Source: Elusimicrobia bacterium HGW-Elusimicrobia-3 (GTDB taxonomy: Bacteria > Elusimicrobiota > Elusimicrobia > Elusimicrobiales > UBA9959). From it: a stretch of 62,449 nt of DNA. Shown here piece by piece: positions 48,187 through 60,633 of the stretch; the first letter of the stretch is position 1; each line of letters opens with the position of its first letter. The translations under genes were made by a program, and so were the position numbers. The DNA lies in assembly GCA_002840355.1 (NCBI GenBank), contig PHAL01000017.1, positions 1-62,449 of the forward strand, written 5' to 3'. The notes beneath the pieces are model-generated. The model made no database searches, was not told the origin of the DNA, and saw only the letters and a list, made by a program, of their open reading frames with translations.

Positions 48187-49727
48187 CTCGCCTCCTCCCC
48201 GTCCAGCGCCAGCTTGACCACGGCCGGCGGCGGGGCCGGCTGCTGGCGCGACAGGGTTATGTAATTATCCACGGCGGGCAGGATGCGCCGCAGGAAAGGG
48301 TTGGGCCACACGCCGATGAGGACGATGAAGACCAGCAGCGGCAGCAGGTACGTCCACTCGCGCAGGTCCAGGTCCTTGAGGATCTTGTTCTCGGTATGGC
48401 GCAGCGGGCCGAAGACCACCTGCTGGTACATGCCCAGCATGTAGACGGCCGAGAGGATCACGCCGGCCACGGCCGCCGAGGCCAGCCACGGGTAGACCCG
48501 GAAAGAGCCGAACAGCACCAGCACCTCGCCGATGAAGCCGTTGAGGCCGGGCAGGCCGACGGAAGAAAGCGTGACGATCATGAACACCGCGGCGAAGCCG
48601 GGCATCACCTTGGCCAGGCCGCCGTAGTCCTCGATCTGGCGCGTATGGCGGCGCTCGTAGAGCACGCCGACGAGCAGGAACAGCGCGCCGGTGGACAGGC
48701 CGTGGTTGACCATCTGCAGCACCGCGCCCGAGACGGCCGCGGGCTCGAAGGCCATGGCGCCCAGCATCACGGTGCCGAGGTGCGCCACCGAAGAGTAAGC
48801 CACCATCTTCTTCATGTCGCGCTGGCTCCAGGCCACGAGCGAGCCGTAGATGATGCCCACCACGCCCAGGCCCGCCAGCCATGGCGCGAAAGTGACCGCG
48901 GCCTGCGGGAACATCGGCACCGCGAGGCGCAGGTAGCCGTACACGCCCATCTTGAGCAGCACGCCGGCCAGGATCACCGAGCCGGCCGTCGGGGCTTCCA
49001 CGTGCGCGTCGGGCAGCCAGGTATGGAAAGGGAACAGCGGCACCTTGACCGCGAAGGCCAGTGCGAAGGCGGCGAACAGCCAGAACTGGGCCTGTTCGGT
49101 GAGCGCCCCGGCGTAGAGGGCGGGGATGGAGAAGGTCCAGGCGCCGGCGGCGGCGTGGTGGGCCGAGGCCACCCAGAGTATGGCGGCCAGCATCAGCACC
49201 GAGCCGGCCATGGTGTAGATGAAGAACTTGAGCGCGGCGTAGATCCGGCGCGGGCCGCCCCACACGCCGATGAGGAAGTACATCGGTATCAGCATGGCTT
49301 CCCAGAACAGGTAGAACACGAACAGGTCCAGCGCGGCGAACACGCCCACCATGCCGGCCTCGAGGAAGAGCAGACAGGCGTAGTAGGCGCGAGAGCCCTC
49401 CTTGATATAGTTGAACGACGCCAGCACGGAGAGCGGCACCAGGAAGGTGGTCAGCAGTATCATCAGCAGGCTGATGCCGTCGATGCCCAGCGCGTAATGG
49501 ATGCCGTAAGAAGGGAGCCAGGGCTTGTCCAGGCCGAACTGCATGGCCGCGGCGGCCGCGTCGAAGCCGGTCCAGAGCCGCAGCGACAGGGCGAATACCG
49601 CCAGCGAGGCGGCCAGGGCGTAGCCCTTCAGCAGGCCGGCGCGCTCGCGCGGTATGGCGAAGATGCCCAGGCCAGCGAGGGCGGGCAGCAGCACGGTCAG
49701 GGAAAGCGGGTTGGTGAGCAGTTCCAT
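48183..49727 (-). CDS. nuoM: NADH-quinone oxidoreductase subunit M
   Basis: 514 residues, antiporter-like pump subunit. Key features: LFYLFWEAMLIPMYFLIG with the TM5 Glu, KFFIYTMAGS, FAVKVPLFPFHTWLPDAHVEAPT with Lys and His, and MVAYSSVAHLG. It begins one base after the nuoL stop and overlaps nuoN. Confidence 0.96.
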   Translation of the reverse strand: MELLTNPLSLTVLLPALAGLGIFAIPRERAGLLKGYALAASLAVFALSLRLWTGFDAAAAAMQFGLDKPWLPSYGIHYALGIDGISLLMILLTTFLVPLSVLASFNYIKEGSRAYYACLLFLEAGMVGVFAALDLFVFYLFWEAMLIPMYFLIGVWGGPRRIYAALKFFIYTMAGSVLMLAAILWVASAHHAAAGAWTFSIPALYAGALTEQAQFWLFAAFALAFAVKVPLFPFHTWLPDAHVEAPTAGSVILAGVLLKMGVYGYLRLAVPMFPQAAVTFAPWLAGLGVVGIIYGSLVAWSQRDMKKMVAYSSVAHLGTVMLGAMAFEPAAVSGAVLQMVNHGLSTGALFLLVGVLYERRHTRQIEDYGGLAKVMPGFAAVFMIVTLSSVGLPGLNGFIGEVLVLFGSFRVYPWLASAAVAGVILSAVYMLGMYQQVVFGPLRHTENKILKDLDLREWTYLLPLLVFIVLIGVWPNPFLRRILPAVDNYITLSRQQPAPPPAVVKLALDGEEAR

Positions 49728-51622
<1,895 letters not shown>

Positions 51623-51623
<1 letters not shown>

Positions 51624-51913
51624 CAGCCTTTAAGTTCCTTTATGTTGGCGGCTTCCAGCGTCCTGAAGGCGGAAGCCAGCGTTATGATCAGGGCCAGGCC
51701 CACGCCGGCCTCGGCGGCGGCGATGGCGAACAGCATGACGGCGTAGGCCTGCGAGGCGGGCTGCGGCCCCAGCGCCACGAGGGCCACGTTGGCGGCGTTG
51801 AGCATCAGCTCCAGGAACATCAGCATGCGCACCAGGCTGCCGCAGGTCAGGAAACCGGCCGCGGCGAGCGCGAACAGCAGGAAACTTATGCCGGCGAGGG
51901 TATAGGCGCTCAT
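51623..51913 (-). CDS. nuoK: NADH-quinone oxidoreductase subunit K
   Basis: 96 residues, three membrane helices. The LMFLELMLNAANVALVA stretch carries the first conserved membrane Glu (FLELMLN), and AIAAAEAGVGLALII the second. Normal length. Overlaps nuoJ by 4 bases and nuoL by 1 base. Confidence 0.95.
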
Positions 51914-52404
51914 GCCTCCCTCCTCTTGGCCGCCAGCGTGACGGCGGCTACGATCGAAGCCAGGATCACCAGCGACAGCAGCTCGAACTGGAAGGCGAAG
52001 CGCCCGAACAGCTCGCGCGCCAGCCCCAGCACGCCCGACTCCGAAAAATCCACGTTCCTGACGGCGGTCTTGAGCACGGCGGAAACCTTGACCAGCTCGG
52101 TCAGCAGCACGGCGGCGGCGGCCAGGCCCAGCACGCGGGTGAAGACGTTCTTGGGCTGGTGGTCGCGCCAGGCCTGCGGCATCACGGTGAGCGCCACGAT
52201 GAACAGCGTCATGATGGCGCCGGCGTAAAGGATGACCTGCAGGGCGGCCAGCAGCTGGGCGCTGAGGGCCAGGTACAGGCCGGCGGTGGAGAGCAGCGCG
52301 GCCAGCATCAGCATGGCGGCCTTTACCGGGTCGCGCTGGAAGATCATCAGCAGCGTGGCCAGGGCGGCCAGGCCGCCGAAAAAGTAGACGGCGGCGGCTA
52401 TCAT
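51910..52404 (-). CDS. nuoJ: NADH-quinone oxidoreductase subunit J
   Basis: 164 residues from the ATG at 52404, which overlaps the nuoI stop (ATGA). A longer frame runs upstream to 52725 but only as an out-of-frame shadow of nuoI. Five membrane helices; the TM3 region LLAALQVILYAGAIMTLFIVALTVM is diagnostic. Confidence 0.94.
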   Translation of the reverse strand: MIAAAVYFFGGLAALATLLMIFQRDPVKAAMLMLAALLSTAGLYLALSAQLLAALQVILYAGAIMTLFIVALTVMPQAWRDHQPKNVFTRVLGLAAAAVLLTELVKVSAVLKTAVRNVDFSESGVLGLARELFGRFAFQFELLSLVILASIVAAVTLAAKRREA

Positions 52405-52955
52405 TTCTTGCCCTCCAGGTAGTCGTTGGCCAGGCGGTTGGACGCGCCCAGCGTGGAGGGCTCGCCGGGCAGATTGCGCAGCAGGCCTTCCTTGTTCATC
52501 AGCATCTCGGCGCGGGTCAGCGCGCCGCCGGGGATCTCGCGGGTGTCCATCGCTATGGCGTCCTCGGGGCAGGCCTCCACGCACATGCCGCACATCACGC
52601 AGCGCGCCAGGTCGATGTCGAACACGGCGGGATATTTCTCCACGGAATTTTCGGCGTACTCGGCGGCCTCGATATGGATGCAGTAGGCCGGGCAGGCGGT
52701 CTGGCACATGAAGCAGGCCACGCACTTGGGGCTGCCGTCGGCGCGCAATTTGAGGCGGTGGCGGGTGCGCAGGTTGGCGTTGCCGGGCAGCGGGCGGGTC
52801 TGCTCGGGATACTGCACCGTGGGTATGCCTTTCGGGTTGAAGAGGTTGACGAAGAAATGCCGCATCGTGACGGCCAGGCCGCGGGCTATCTCCGGGAGAT
52901 AGATCCTCTCGAGCAAGTTCAGCGGCCGGTTGTTCACTTTTTTTACGCTTATCAT
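52401..52955 (-). CDS. nuoI: NADH-quinone oxidoreductase subunit I
   Basis: 184 residues, the peripheral-arm ferredoxin with two [4Fe-4S] clusters: CVACFMCQTACP (about 78-89) and CVMCGMCVEACP (about 119-130). It relays electrons toward NuoB. A C-terminal extension after the second cluster includes RAEMLMNKEGLL. One-base overlap with nuoH. Confidence 0.96.
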   Translation of the reverse strand: MISVKKVNNRPLNLLERIYLPEIARGLAVTMRHFFVNLFNPKGIPTVQYPEQTRPLPGNANLRTRHRLKLRADGSPKCVACFMCQTACPAYCIHIEAAEYAENSVEKYPAVFDIDLARCVMCGMCVEACPEDAIAMDTREIPGGALTRAEMLMNKEGLLRNLPGEPSTLGASNRLANDYLEGKK

Positions 52956-54073
52956 CAGATCTTCCCCAGGGCCAGCAGCACCGCGCCGGTTACCAGGATA
53001 TTGAGCAGCGCCAGCGGCAGCAGCGCCTTCCAGCAGAGCCCCATCAGCTGGTCGAAGCGGAAGCGCGGCAGCGTCCAGCGCACGACGAGCAGGAACCAGG
53101 AGAAAAATATGGTCTTCACCGAGAAGGCCCCCACCTGCAGCAGCGCGACCAGGTAATGGTTGAGCGCGAGCGCTTTTCCCCCCGGCAGGATAAAGCCGGT
53201 CTCATAGAGATAGGGCACCTGCCAGCCGCCGAAGAAGAGCGTGGCCGCCAGCATGGCCACCAGGATGATCTCTACGAACTCGGAGAACATGAAGGCCGCG
53301 AAGCGCATGGAGCTGTACTCCATGAAGTAGCCGATGATCTCGCTCTCGCCCTCCACCAGGTCGAACGGGGTGCGCTTGTTCTCGGCGATGGCCGCGACCA
53401 GGAAGAGGATGAAGGCCACGGGCTGCACCACCACGCCCCAGGCCGGCACGAAGCCGAACAGCAGCGCGCCCTGGGCGCGCACCAGGTCCTGCAGGCCGGC
53501 GGTACCGTAGATCATCATCAGGCCCACTAGGGTCAGGCCCAGCACCACCTCGTAGGAGATCATCTGGGCGGCGCCGCGCAGGGCGCCCAGGAGGGCGAAA
53601 TTGTTCTTGGAGGCCCAGCCGCCCAGGAAGACGCCGTAGATGGCCAGGCCCGAGAGGGCCAGCACGTAGAACAGCGCCAGCGGCACCTCGGCGATCTGCA
53701 GGTCCAGCTGGTAGCCGAAGACCATCACGTAGTCGCCGAAGGGAATGAAGGCGAACAGCGCCAGCACCGGCACGAGGGCGAAGAAGGGCGCTAGCGTGAA
53801 GAGCAGCCGCTCGGCCTTGCCGGGCACGAAGTCTTCCTTTAGTATCATCTTTATAGCGTCGGCTATCGGGTGGAAGAGGCCGTTGAGCGCCAGGCCGAAG
53901 ACCGAGGCGCGGTTGGGCCCCACGCGGTCCTGCATCAGCGCGCTCACCTTGCGCTCGGCCAGCGTCAGCAGCGCGGTGAAGCTCATCACGCCGCCGAGGA
54001 AAAGCAGCACCTTCACGGCGGCCGCGCCGGAGAAGAGTAGTATGTCCTTATTGGCTTCGTAGAACTCTATCAT
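52955..54073 (-). CDS. nuoH: NADH-quinone oxidoreductase subunit H
   Basis: 372 residues, eight or nine membrane helices, forming the quinone-chamber base. Seen: LAERKVSALMQDRVGPNRASVFGL, the E-rich loop FDLVEGESEIIGYFMEYSSMRFA, and WTLPRFRFDQLMGLCWKALLPL. Normal length; overlaps nuoG by 4 bases. Confidence 0.96.
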   Translation of the reverse strand: MIEFYEANKDILLFSGAAAVKVLLFLGGVMSFTALLTLAERKVSALMQDRVGPNRASVFGLALNGLFHPIADAIKMILKEDFVPGKAERLLFTLAPFFALVPVLALFAFIPFGDYVMVFGYQLDLQIAEVPLALFYVLALSGLAIYGVFLGGWASKNNFALLGALRGAAQMISYEVVLGLTLVGLMMIYGTAGLQDLVRAQGALLFGFVPAWGVVVQPVAFILFLVAAIAENKRTPFDLVEGESEIIGYFMEYSSMRFAAFMFSEFVEIILVAMLAATLFFGGWQVPYLYETGFILPGGKALALNHYLVALLQVGAFSVKTIFFSWFLLVVRWTLPRFRFDQLMGLCWKALLPLALLNILVTGAVLLALGKI

Positions 54074-55536
54074 GCCATACCCTTCATCGCGTCGGCGGCG
54101 GAATCCAGCCGCAGCGAGGCGCCGCTGTAGGCCGCGAGCTTGTTGAGCACTTCCCAGAGCGGCTTCACGCCCTCCGGGGCGGCCACTGCCGGCTCCACGG
54201 CGCGCTTCAGGCCCTGGTAATTAATGAAGGTGCCCGGGACTTCGAAATAGGAAGCGTAAGGCAGCGTGGCGTAGGCCCCGGCCGGGATGTCGGCGCGGTT
54301 GGTGGCGAAAGCTATCAGCCTGGCGCCGGAGGCCTTGAGCTCTTCCTTGAGCAGGGCGGCGGCGCGGGCCTCGGCGACGACCAGTTTTATCGCGCCCGAG
54401 TTGAGCCTGGCCCGGAACTCCTCCATGCCCAGCCCCCCCTTGCCGGCTTTCACCAGGGCGGCGCCGGCGGCGTTGGGCGAGGGGTCCTTGTTTATCAGGA
54501 TGCCGTCCTTTATGCCGGTCTCGAACTTGAAATCGAAGCAGAAGTGTTCGGTCTTCATCGCGGCGGCCAGCAGGGCCAGCGCGGCGTTGTCCTCCACGGA
54601 CAACCAGGGCGAGCCCAGCACGGCGGCGGCCCCCTTGGCCTCGTCGATGCGCGTGGCGGCCTCGCGCAGGGCGGGCTCCAGGTCGATCAGGCCGTTCTTG
54701 ATGAAGCCCTTCGTCAGGCGGTCGCCGGCGCGCAGGGCCTTGTATGTCATGCGGCCGCGGTCGCAGAGCCAGGTATTGGTCTCGGCGTTGGGGCGGGGCA
54801 TCAGGCGGAAGACTTCCCCCTCGTTATGGTGGGCTTCGGCCAGGCAGCCGGTGGCGCAGCCCAGGCAGACGGTCGGGGCCTTCTTGAGGAACCAGACGCG
54901 AGCCTTAAAGCGGAAATCGCGCGAGGTCCAGGCGCCCACCGGGCAGAGGTCGGCGATATTGAGCGAATAATCGTTGTCGAGCGATTTGCCGGCCTTGAGG
55001 TCTATGAAGGAATGGTCGGCGCGCTCCATCACTTCCAGCTCGGCGGTCTTGGTCACCTCGGAGCAGAAGCGCACGCAGCGGGTGCACAGTATGCAGCGCT
55101 CGTTGTCGAGCATCAAATGCGGGCCCAGCGCCCGCCGCTTCTGGCGGAGTACCTTGTCCTCCTGGGAGAAGCGGCTCTGTGCCCGGCTGTACTCCATATA
55201 GTAATCCTGCAGGCCGCATTCGCCGGCCTGGTCGCAGATGGGGCAGTCGAGCGGGTGGTTGATGAGCAGGAATTCCAGCACGTCGCGGCGGGCCGCCTTC
55301 ACCTTGTCGCTGGCGGTGCTGACCACCATGCCCTCGGCGCACTGGGTAGAGCAGGCGGTCAGCAGCTTGGGCGACTTCTCCACCTCCACCAGGCACATAC
55401 GGCAGTTGCCGGAGACGGACAGCGCCGGATGGTAGCAGTAGCGCGGAATATAGACGCCTGCGGCCTGCGCGGCCTCCAGCACCGTGGTCCCGGCGGGCAC
55501 TTCCAGCGTTTTCCCGTCTAGCGTGATCTTGGGCAT
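54070..55536 (-). CDS. nuoG: NADH-quinone oxidoreductase subunit G, short form
   Basis: 488 residues from the ATG at 55536 (TGATG overlap with nuoF); an earlier in-frame start at 55569 would lie inside nuoF. The N-terminal [2Fe-2S] domain has CYHPALSVSGNCRMCLVE; next come the HxxxC-type cluster region (NHPLDCPICDQAGECGLQ), CILCTRCVRFC, and a CLGCATGC cluster beginning the molybdopterin-oxidoreductase-like part. That part is much shorter than in E. coli NuoG (908 residues). The electron-carrying clusters seem complete; only the non-catalytic C-terminal domain is reduced. Confidence 0.93.
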   Translation of the reverse strand: MPKITLDGKTLEVPAGTTVLEAAQAAGVYIPRYCYHPALSVSGNCRMCLVEVEKSPKLLTACSTQCAEGMVVSTASDKVKAARRDVLEFLLINHPLDCPICDQAGECGLQDYYMEYSRAQSRFSQEDKVLRQKRRALGPHLMLDNERCILCTRCVRFCSEVTKTAELEVMERADHSFIDLKAGKSLDNDYSLNIADLCPVGAWTSRDFRFKARVWFLKKAPTVCLGCATGCLAEAHHNEGEVFRLMPRPNAETNTWLCDRGRMTYKALRAGDRLTKGFIKNGLIDLEPALREAATRIDEAKGAAAVLGSPWLSVEDNAALALLAAAMKTEHFCFDFKFETGIKDGILINKDPSPNAAGAALVKAGKGGLGMEEFRARLNSGAIKLVVAEARAAALLKEELKASGARLIAFATNRADIPAGAYATLPYASYFEVPGTFINYQGLKRAVEPAVAAPEGVKPLWEVLNKLAAYSGASLRLDSAADAMKGMA

Positions 55537-56801
55537 CAGTGTTTCACCGGCGCTTCCGGCGGGCAGCAATGCCCGGCCGCGTGCGCTTCGAACTCGGAAC
55601 GGAATTTCTTTACAAAGCTGATCGCGGGCATGGCCATAGCGTCGGCCAGCGGGCAGATCGTGCGGCCCATCATGTTCTCGGCCACGGACACTATCGTGTC
55701 TATGTCTTTCTTCGTGCCCCGGCCGCTCTCGAGCTTATTGAGCAGTTTCTCCAGCCAGCCGCAGCCTTCGCGGCAGGGCGTGCACTGGCCGCAGCTCTCA
55801 TGGTGGTAGAAGCGGGCCAGCACCTGCAGCAGCTTCACCATGCACTGGCCGTCGTCGATGACGATCACGGCGCCCGAGCCCAGCATGGAACCGGCGGCCG
55901 CGAGCGACTCGTAGTCCAGTTTTACCAGCCAGGCCTCTTCGGCGGTCAGCACGGGCGTTGAGGAGCCGCCCGGGATCACGGCTTTCAGGCGCTTGCCTTC
56001 CTTCAGTCCGCCGCAGCTCTTCTCCAGCAGCTCCTTGAAAGTGACGCCCAGCGGCAGCTCGTAGACGCCGGGTTCGTTGACGGGGCCGCTGACGCAGAAA
56101 AGCTTGGTGCCCGTGCTCTTGCCGCTGCCGATGGCGGCGTACCAGTCGCCGCCCCGCTCTATGATCGCGGGCACGGCGGCCAGGGTCTCCACGTTGTTGA
56201 TCACCGTGGGGCTGGCGAACAGGCCCTTTACCGCCGGGAAGGGCGGCTTCAGCCGGGGCTGGCCCTTGAAGCCTTCCAGCGATTCCAGCAGCGCGGTCTC
56301 TTCGCCGCAGATATAGGCGCCGGCGCCGCGGTGCACGTGCAGTTCGAAATCGGTGCCGGTGCCGAGTATGTTGCGGCCCAGGAAGCCCTTGGCCCTGGCC
56401 GCCGCGATGGTCTTTTCAAGCTTTATGGTCTCGGCAACGAACTCGCCGCGGATATAGATGTAGCCCGAGGCGGCGCCTATGGCGTGGCCGGCTATGGCCA
56501 TACCCTCTATCAGCGCGTGCGGGTTCTTCAGGATCAGCTCGCGGTCCTTGAACGTGCCGGGCTCGCCCTCGTCGGCGTTGCAGACCAGGTAGCGCGGGCC
56601 GGGCGCGTCTTTCGGGATGAAGGACCACTTGAGGCCGGCCGGGAAGCCGGCGCCGCCGCGGCCGCGCAGGCCCGACTTCTTGACTTCCTCGATCACGGCG
56701 GCGGGCGGCATGGCCAGCGCCTTCTTGAGGGCCCTGTAGCCCCCGGCGGCGAAATAGCCTTCCAGCTCCGCGACCTTATCCCTTAAGAGTATGTTTTCCA
56801 T
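55536..56801 (-). CDS. nuoF: NADH-quinone oxidoreductase subunit F
   Basis: 421 residues, NADH- and FMN-binding subunit. Seen: [17 protein letters not shown] (about 44-60), [36 protein letters not shown] and the N3 cluster [14 protein letters not shown] with the later Cys in [10 protein letters not shown]. Extends a little beyond with a Cys-containing tail (GHCCPPE). 18 bases separate it from nuoE. Confidence 0.97.
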   Translation of the reverse strand: MENILLRDKVAELEGYFAAGGYRALKKALAMPPAAVIEEVKKSGLRGRGGAGFPAGLKWSFIPKDAPGPRYLVCNADEGEPGTFKDRELILKNPHALIEGMAIAGHAIGAASGYIYIRGEFVAETIKLEKTIAAARAKGFLGRNILGTGTDFELHVHRGAGAYICGEETALLESLEGFKGQPRLKPPFPAVKGLFASPTVINNVETLAAVPAIIERGGDWYAAIGSGKSTGTKLFCVSGPVNEPGVYELPLGVTFKELLEKSCGGLKEGKRLKAVIPGGSSTPVLTAEEAWLVKLDYESLAAAGSMLGSGAVIVIDDGQCMVKLLQVLARFYHHESCGQCTPCREGCGWLEKLLNKLESGRGTKKDIDTIVSVAENMMGRTICPLADAMAMPAISFVKKFRSEFEAHAAGHCCPPEAPVKH

Positions 56802-56819
56802 TGTGATGCGCGTGCCGCC

Positions 56820-57316
56820 TCAAAGGCCTCTGGCCCTCAAGCGGCCATGTCTCAAGTCTTCCAGCAGCGCGTCCAGTTTGGCCTCGTCGAGGCGTTCGAA
56901 ATATTCTTCGTTGACCTGCATCACCGGGGCGGCCCCGCAGGCCCCCAGGCATTCCACGGCCGAGAGCGTGAACTGGCCGTCCTTCGTCGTCTCCCCCTCC
57001 GCTATGCCGAGCTTCTCCCGCAGCAGGGCCAGCAGGCCGGGGGCGCCGGCCATGTGGCAGGAGATGTTGCGGCAGACCTGCAGGTGGTACTTGCCGGCGG
57101 GCTCGCGGTTGAACATCGTGTAGAAGGTGACGACGGCTTTCACCCGGGAGTAGGGCAGGCCCAGGAAGCGGGCGAGCTCGTCCATGGCCTCCTCGGCCAC
57201 GTAGCCGCTCTCCTTCTGCAGCTCCTGCAGCAGCGGGATCAGCGCGGCGTCGCGCCGCGGGTACTTGGCGCAGAGCTTCTCCGCCTTCGCCTTGAATTCT
57301 TCGGTCACGAAAGCCA

Positions 57317-57317
<1 letters not shown>
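56820..57317 (-). CDS. nuoE: NADH-quinone oxidoreductase subunit E
   Basis: 165 residues, thioredoxin-like [2Fe-2S] subunit. Ligands: VCRNISCHMAGA (two Cys) and VECLGACGAAPVMQVNE (two Cys). The N-terminal helical bundle (RDAALIPLLQELQKE) is present. One-base overlap with nuoD. Confidence 0.95.
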
Positions 57318-58537
<1,220 letters not shown>

Positions 58538-58538
58538 G

Positions 58539-59012
58539 CTAGTCCCTGTGCGCTATGCGCGGCTGACGCTTCTTGAGCGGGTAATCCTTGCGCAGCGGGT
58601 GGCCTTCGAAGCCGTCGTACATCAGCACGCGGCGCAGGTCGGGGTGGCCTTCGAATTTGATGCCGTACATGTCCCACACCTCGCGCTCGAACCAGTTGGC
58701 GCCGGGCCAGAGGGGCGTCAGCGAGGCCAGCGCGGGCTGTTCCCCCCCGACCGGGCATTTCAGGCGCAGGCGGTAGTTGTGCTTCGTGGAGTAAAAATGG
58801 CAGACCAGCTCGTAGCGCGGCTCGCGCGGCAGGTAGTCGGCGGCCGTCAGGTCCATCAGCATGTCGAAGCCGAGCTCGTCGCGCAGGAAGGCCGCGACGT
58901 CCGCCAGGGCCTCCTTCTTCACGGCCACGGTCTCGTCGCCGCGGAACGAGTGCGTTTCCAGCACGGCGTCCGGGAATTTGGACCTCACGGTTTCTATCAG
59001 GTAGCTGGTCAT
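58539..59012 (-). CDS. nuoC: NADH-quinone oxidoreductase subunit C
   Basis: 157 residues from the ATG at 59012, which overlaps the nuoB stop; the frame runs upstream only as a shadow of nuoB. Typical of the 30-kDa subunit: MDLTAADYLPREPRYELVCHF, SLTPLWPGANWFEREVWDMYGIKFEGHPDLRRVLM, and a GHPLRKDYPL motif at the end. Confidence 0.95.
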   Translation of the reverse strand: MTSYLIETVRSKFPDAVLETHSFRGDETVAVKKEALADVAAFLRDELGFDMLMDLTAADYLPREPRYELVCHFYSTKHNYRLRLKCPVGGEQPALASLTPLWPGANWFEREVWDMYGIKFEGHPDLRRVLMYDGFEGHPLRKDYPLKKRQPRIAHRD

Positions 59013-59494
59013 TTGTATTTCTTGTCCAGTACGGATTCGGTGGCGACCTTCTGCTGCAGCTTGACCAGCGCGTCCAGCACGGCCTCGGGGCGCGGCGGGC
59101 AGCCGGGGATGTAGATGTCCACCGGGATGATCTTGTCTATGCCCTGCACGGTGGCGTAATTGTCGTAGAAGCCGCCCGACGTGGCGCAGACGCCGAACGA
59201 GACCACCCACTTGGGCTCGCACATCTGGTCGTAGACGCGCTTGAGCACCGGGGCCAGCTTCTCGTTGACGGTTCCCACCACGAACAGCACGTCCGCCTGG
59301 CGCGGCGAGAAGCGCGGGTACTCGGCGCCGAAGCGCGAGATGTCGTAGGTGGAGGCGAAGGCGGACATGAACTCCATGCCGCAGCAGGCGGTGACGAAAG
59401 GGTAGTTGAATAGCGAGTATTTGCGCGCCCAGTTGACGGCCTCGTCGAGGCGCGTGGTCAGGTAGGAGTGGCCGAAGGCGGTCTCTAATCCCAT
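59009..59494 (-). CDS. nuoB: NADH-quinone oxidoreductase subunit B
   Basis: 161 residues from the ATG at 59494 with GGAG upstream. It holds cluster N2 next to the quinone site: ACCGMEFM (tandem Cys), FGVCATSGGFYDNY and YIPGCPPRPEA. Also RQADVLFVVGTV and PKWVVSFG. Overlaps nuoA by 10 bases. A longer frame upstream is an antisense-like shadow of nuoA. Confidence 0.96.
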   Translation of the reverse strand: MGLETAFGHSYLTTRLDEAVNWARKYSLFNYPFVTACCGMEFMSAFASTYDISRFGAEYPRFSPRQADVLFVVGTVNEKLAPVLKRVYDQMCEPKWVVSFGVCATSGGFYDNYATVQGIDKIIPVDIYIPGCPPRPEAVLDALVKLQQKVATESVLDKKYK

Positions 59495-59838
59495 TCCAGG
59501 GCTCCTTTCTTTACCGCGTAGACCAGCGCGGTGAACAGCACCGCCAGGAAGGCGGTCATGGCCCAGAAGGCCCCCGCCCCCAGCTCCCTCAGGGAGACCG
59601 CCCACGGGTACAGGAAAACTATCTCTATGTCGAACATGACGAACAGCACGGCGACCAGGTAGAAATTGACTCGGGCCATGCCGCGAGGTTCGGTGGCCGG
59701 CGGCATGCCGCATTCGAACGGCTCCTGCTTGACCGCGGTGCGCTTTTTCGGCCCGAAAAGCACGGAAAGCAGCACCATGCCCGCCGCTACGGCGAACGCG
59801 AAGCCCACGGTCATCAATACGGCGAGGTACTGGCGCAT
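59485..59838 (-). CDS. nuoA: NADH-quinone oxidoreductase subunit A
   Basis: 117 residues, three membrane helices, with the diagnostic loop PFECGMPPATEP and NFYLVAVLFVMFDIEIVFLYPWAV. First gene of nuoA-B-C-D-E-F-G-H-I-J-K-L-M-N, all on the minus strand and mostly overlapping. The start has no ribosome site; a TAGAAT lies 7 bases upstream, so the 13-kb message may be leaderless. Confidence 0.95.
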   Translation of the reverse strand: MRQYLAVLMTVGFAFAVAAGMVLLSVLFGPKKRTAVKQEPFECGMPPATEPRGMARVNFYLVAVLFVMFDIEIVFLYPWAVSLRELGAGAFWAMTAFLAVLFTALVYAVKKGALEWD

Positions 59839-59845
59839 TATTTGA

Positions 59846-59851
59846 ATTCTA
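59846..59851 (-). promoter_or_regulatory. Predicted -10 box of the nuo operon, leaderless geometry
   Basis: TAGAAT on the minus strand with 7 bases before the nuoA ATG. No clear -35 and no Shine-Dalgarno. The 84-base space from 59839 to 59922 has no other feature I can support. Confidence 0.45.
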
Positions 59852-59922
59852 CCAAAATAGTCCGGATTGTGGAACCCGCCCGGTCCCGCGCCGCCCGCGG
59901 GATGTATATCTATTATATAAAT

Positions 59923-60633
59923 TTAAGCCTTGAGCAGCAGCCTCAGCGCCGTCATCGCGCCCTTGGTCAGGCGCGCGTCCAGCAGGCCCTGGCGCAGCTC
60001 TCGCAGCTGGGCCTTGCCGGTCCAGTGCCCCTGCCCGCCGGCGGCCAGCCGGGCCGCTATCAGTTCCGCCGCGCGCGCGATCTCCTCGGGCGGCGCGGGC
60101 GGGGCGGCTTTGCGCCCGGCGCGGAGCTCGGTCCGGCCCCGGCCGGCCAGCTCGTAGCAGGCCACCGCCACCGCCTGGCCCAGGTTCATCGACGGCTGGG
60201 CAGGCAGCGTGGGAATGTTGACCACGGCCGAACAGAAAGAGAGGTCCTCCCGGGTCAGCCCGGTCTTCTCGCCGCCGAACAGCAGGCCCAGCCTTGCCGA
60301 GCCGCGGTCAGCGCAGAATTGCGCGGCGTCCCTGAGCGGCAGCACGTCGCGCTCGGGGTTGAGGTAATGCAGGGAGGAGGTGCCCAGCAGCAGGTCGCAG
60401 CCCGCCGCGGCTTCGGGGATGGAGCCGTGCAGCCGGGCGGCGTCTATGACGTCCATGGCCTTGATGGCGGAGACCGAGGCCTCGGCCCGCCAGGTCTTTT
60501 CGGCTTCCCCCCAGTCCGTGGCGAAAGCGCCGACCAGGGCCAGGTCGCTGAGGCCGAAATTGGCCATAGCCCGGGCCGCCGCCCCGATATTATCGGGGTT
60601 CCTGGGCCGTACCAGGATCACCCGGATCTCCAT
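59923..60633 (-). CDS. TrmJ/TrmH-family RNA methyltransferase (SPOUT)
   Basis: 236 residues. The SPOUT fold is shown by VRPRNPDNIGAAARAMANFG (motif 1, about 9-28), LLFGGEKTGLTREDL (motif 2, about 113-127) and IPTLPAQPSMNLGQAVAVACYEL (motif 3, about 140-162). TrmJ methylates the ribose at position 32 of tRNAs with S-adenosylmethionine; an rRNA target is the alternative. The C-terminal region (after 185) is helical. Start overlaps the stop of the HAD gene (TGATG). Confidence 0.88.
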   Translation of the reverse strand: MEIRVILVRPRNPDNIGAAARAMANFGLSDLALVGAFATDWGEAEKTWRAEASVSAIKAMDVIDAARLHGSIPEAAAGCDLLLGTSSLHYLNPERDVLPLRDAAQFCADRGSARLGLLFGGEKTGLTREDLSFCSAVVNIPTLPAQPSMNLGQAVAVACYELAGRGRTELRAGRKAAPPAPPEEIARAAELIAARLAAGGQGHWTGKAQLRELRQGLLDARLTKGAMTALRLLLKA

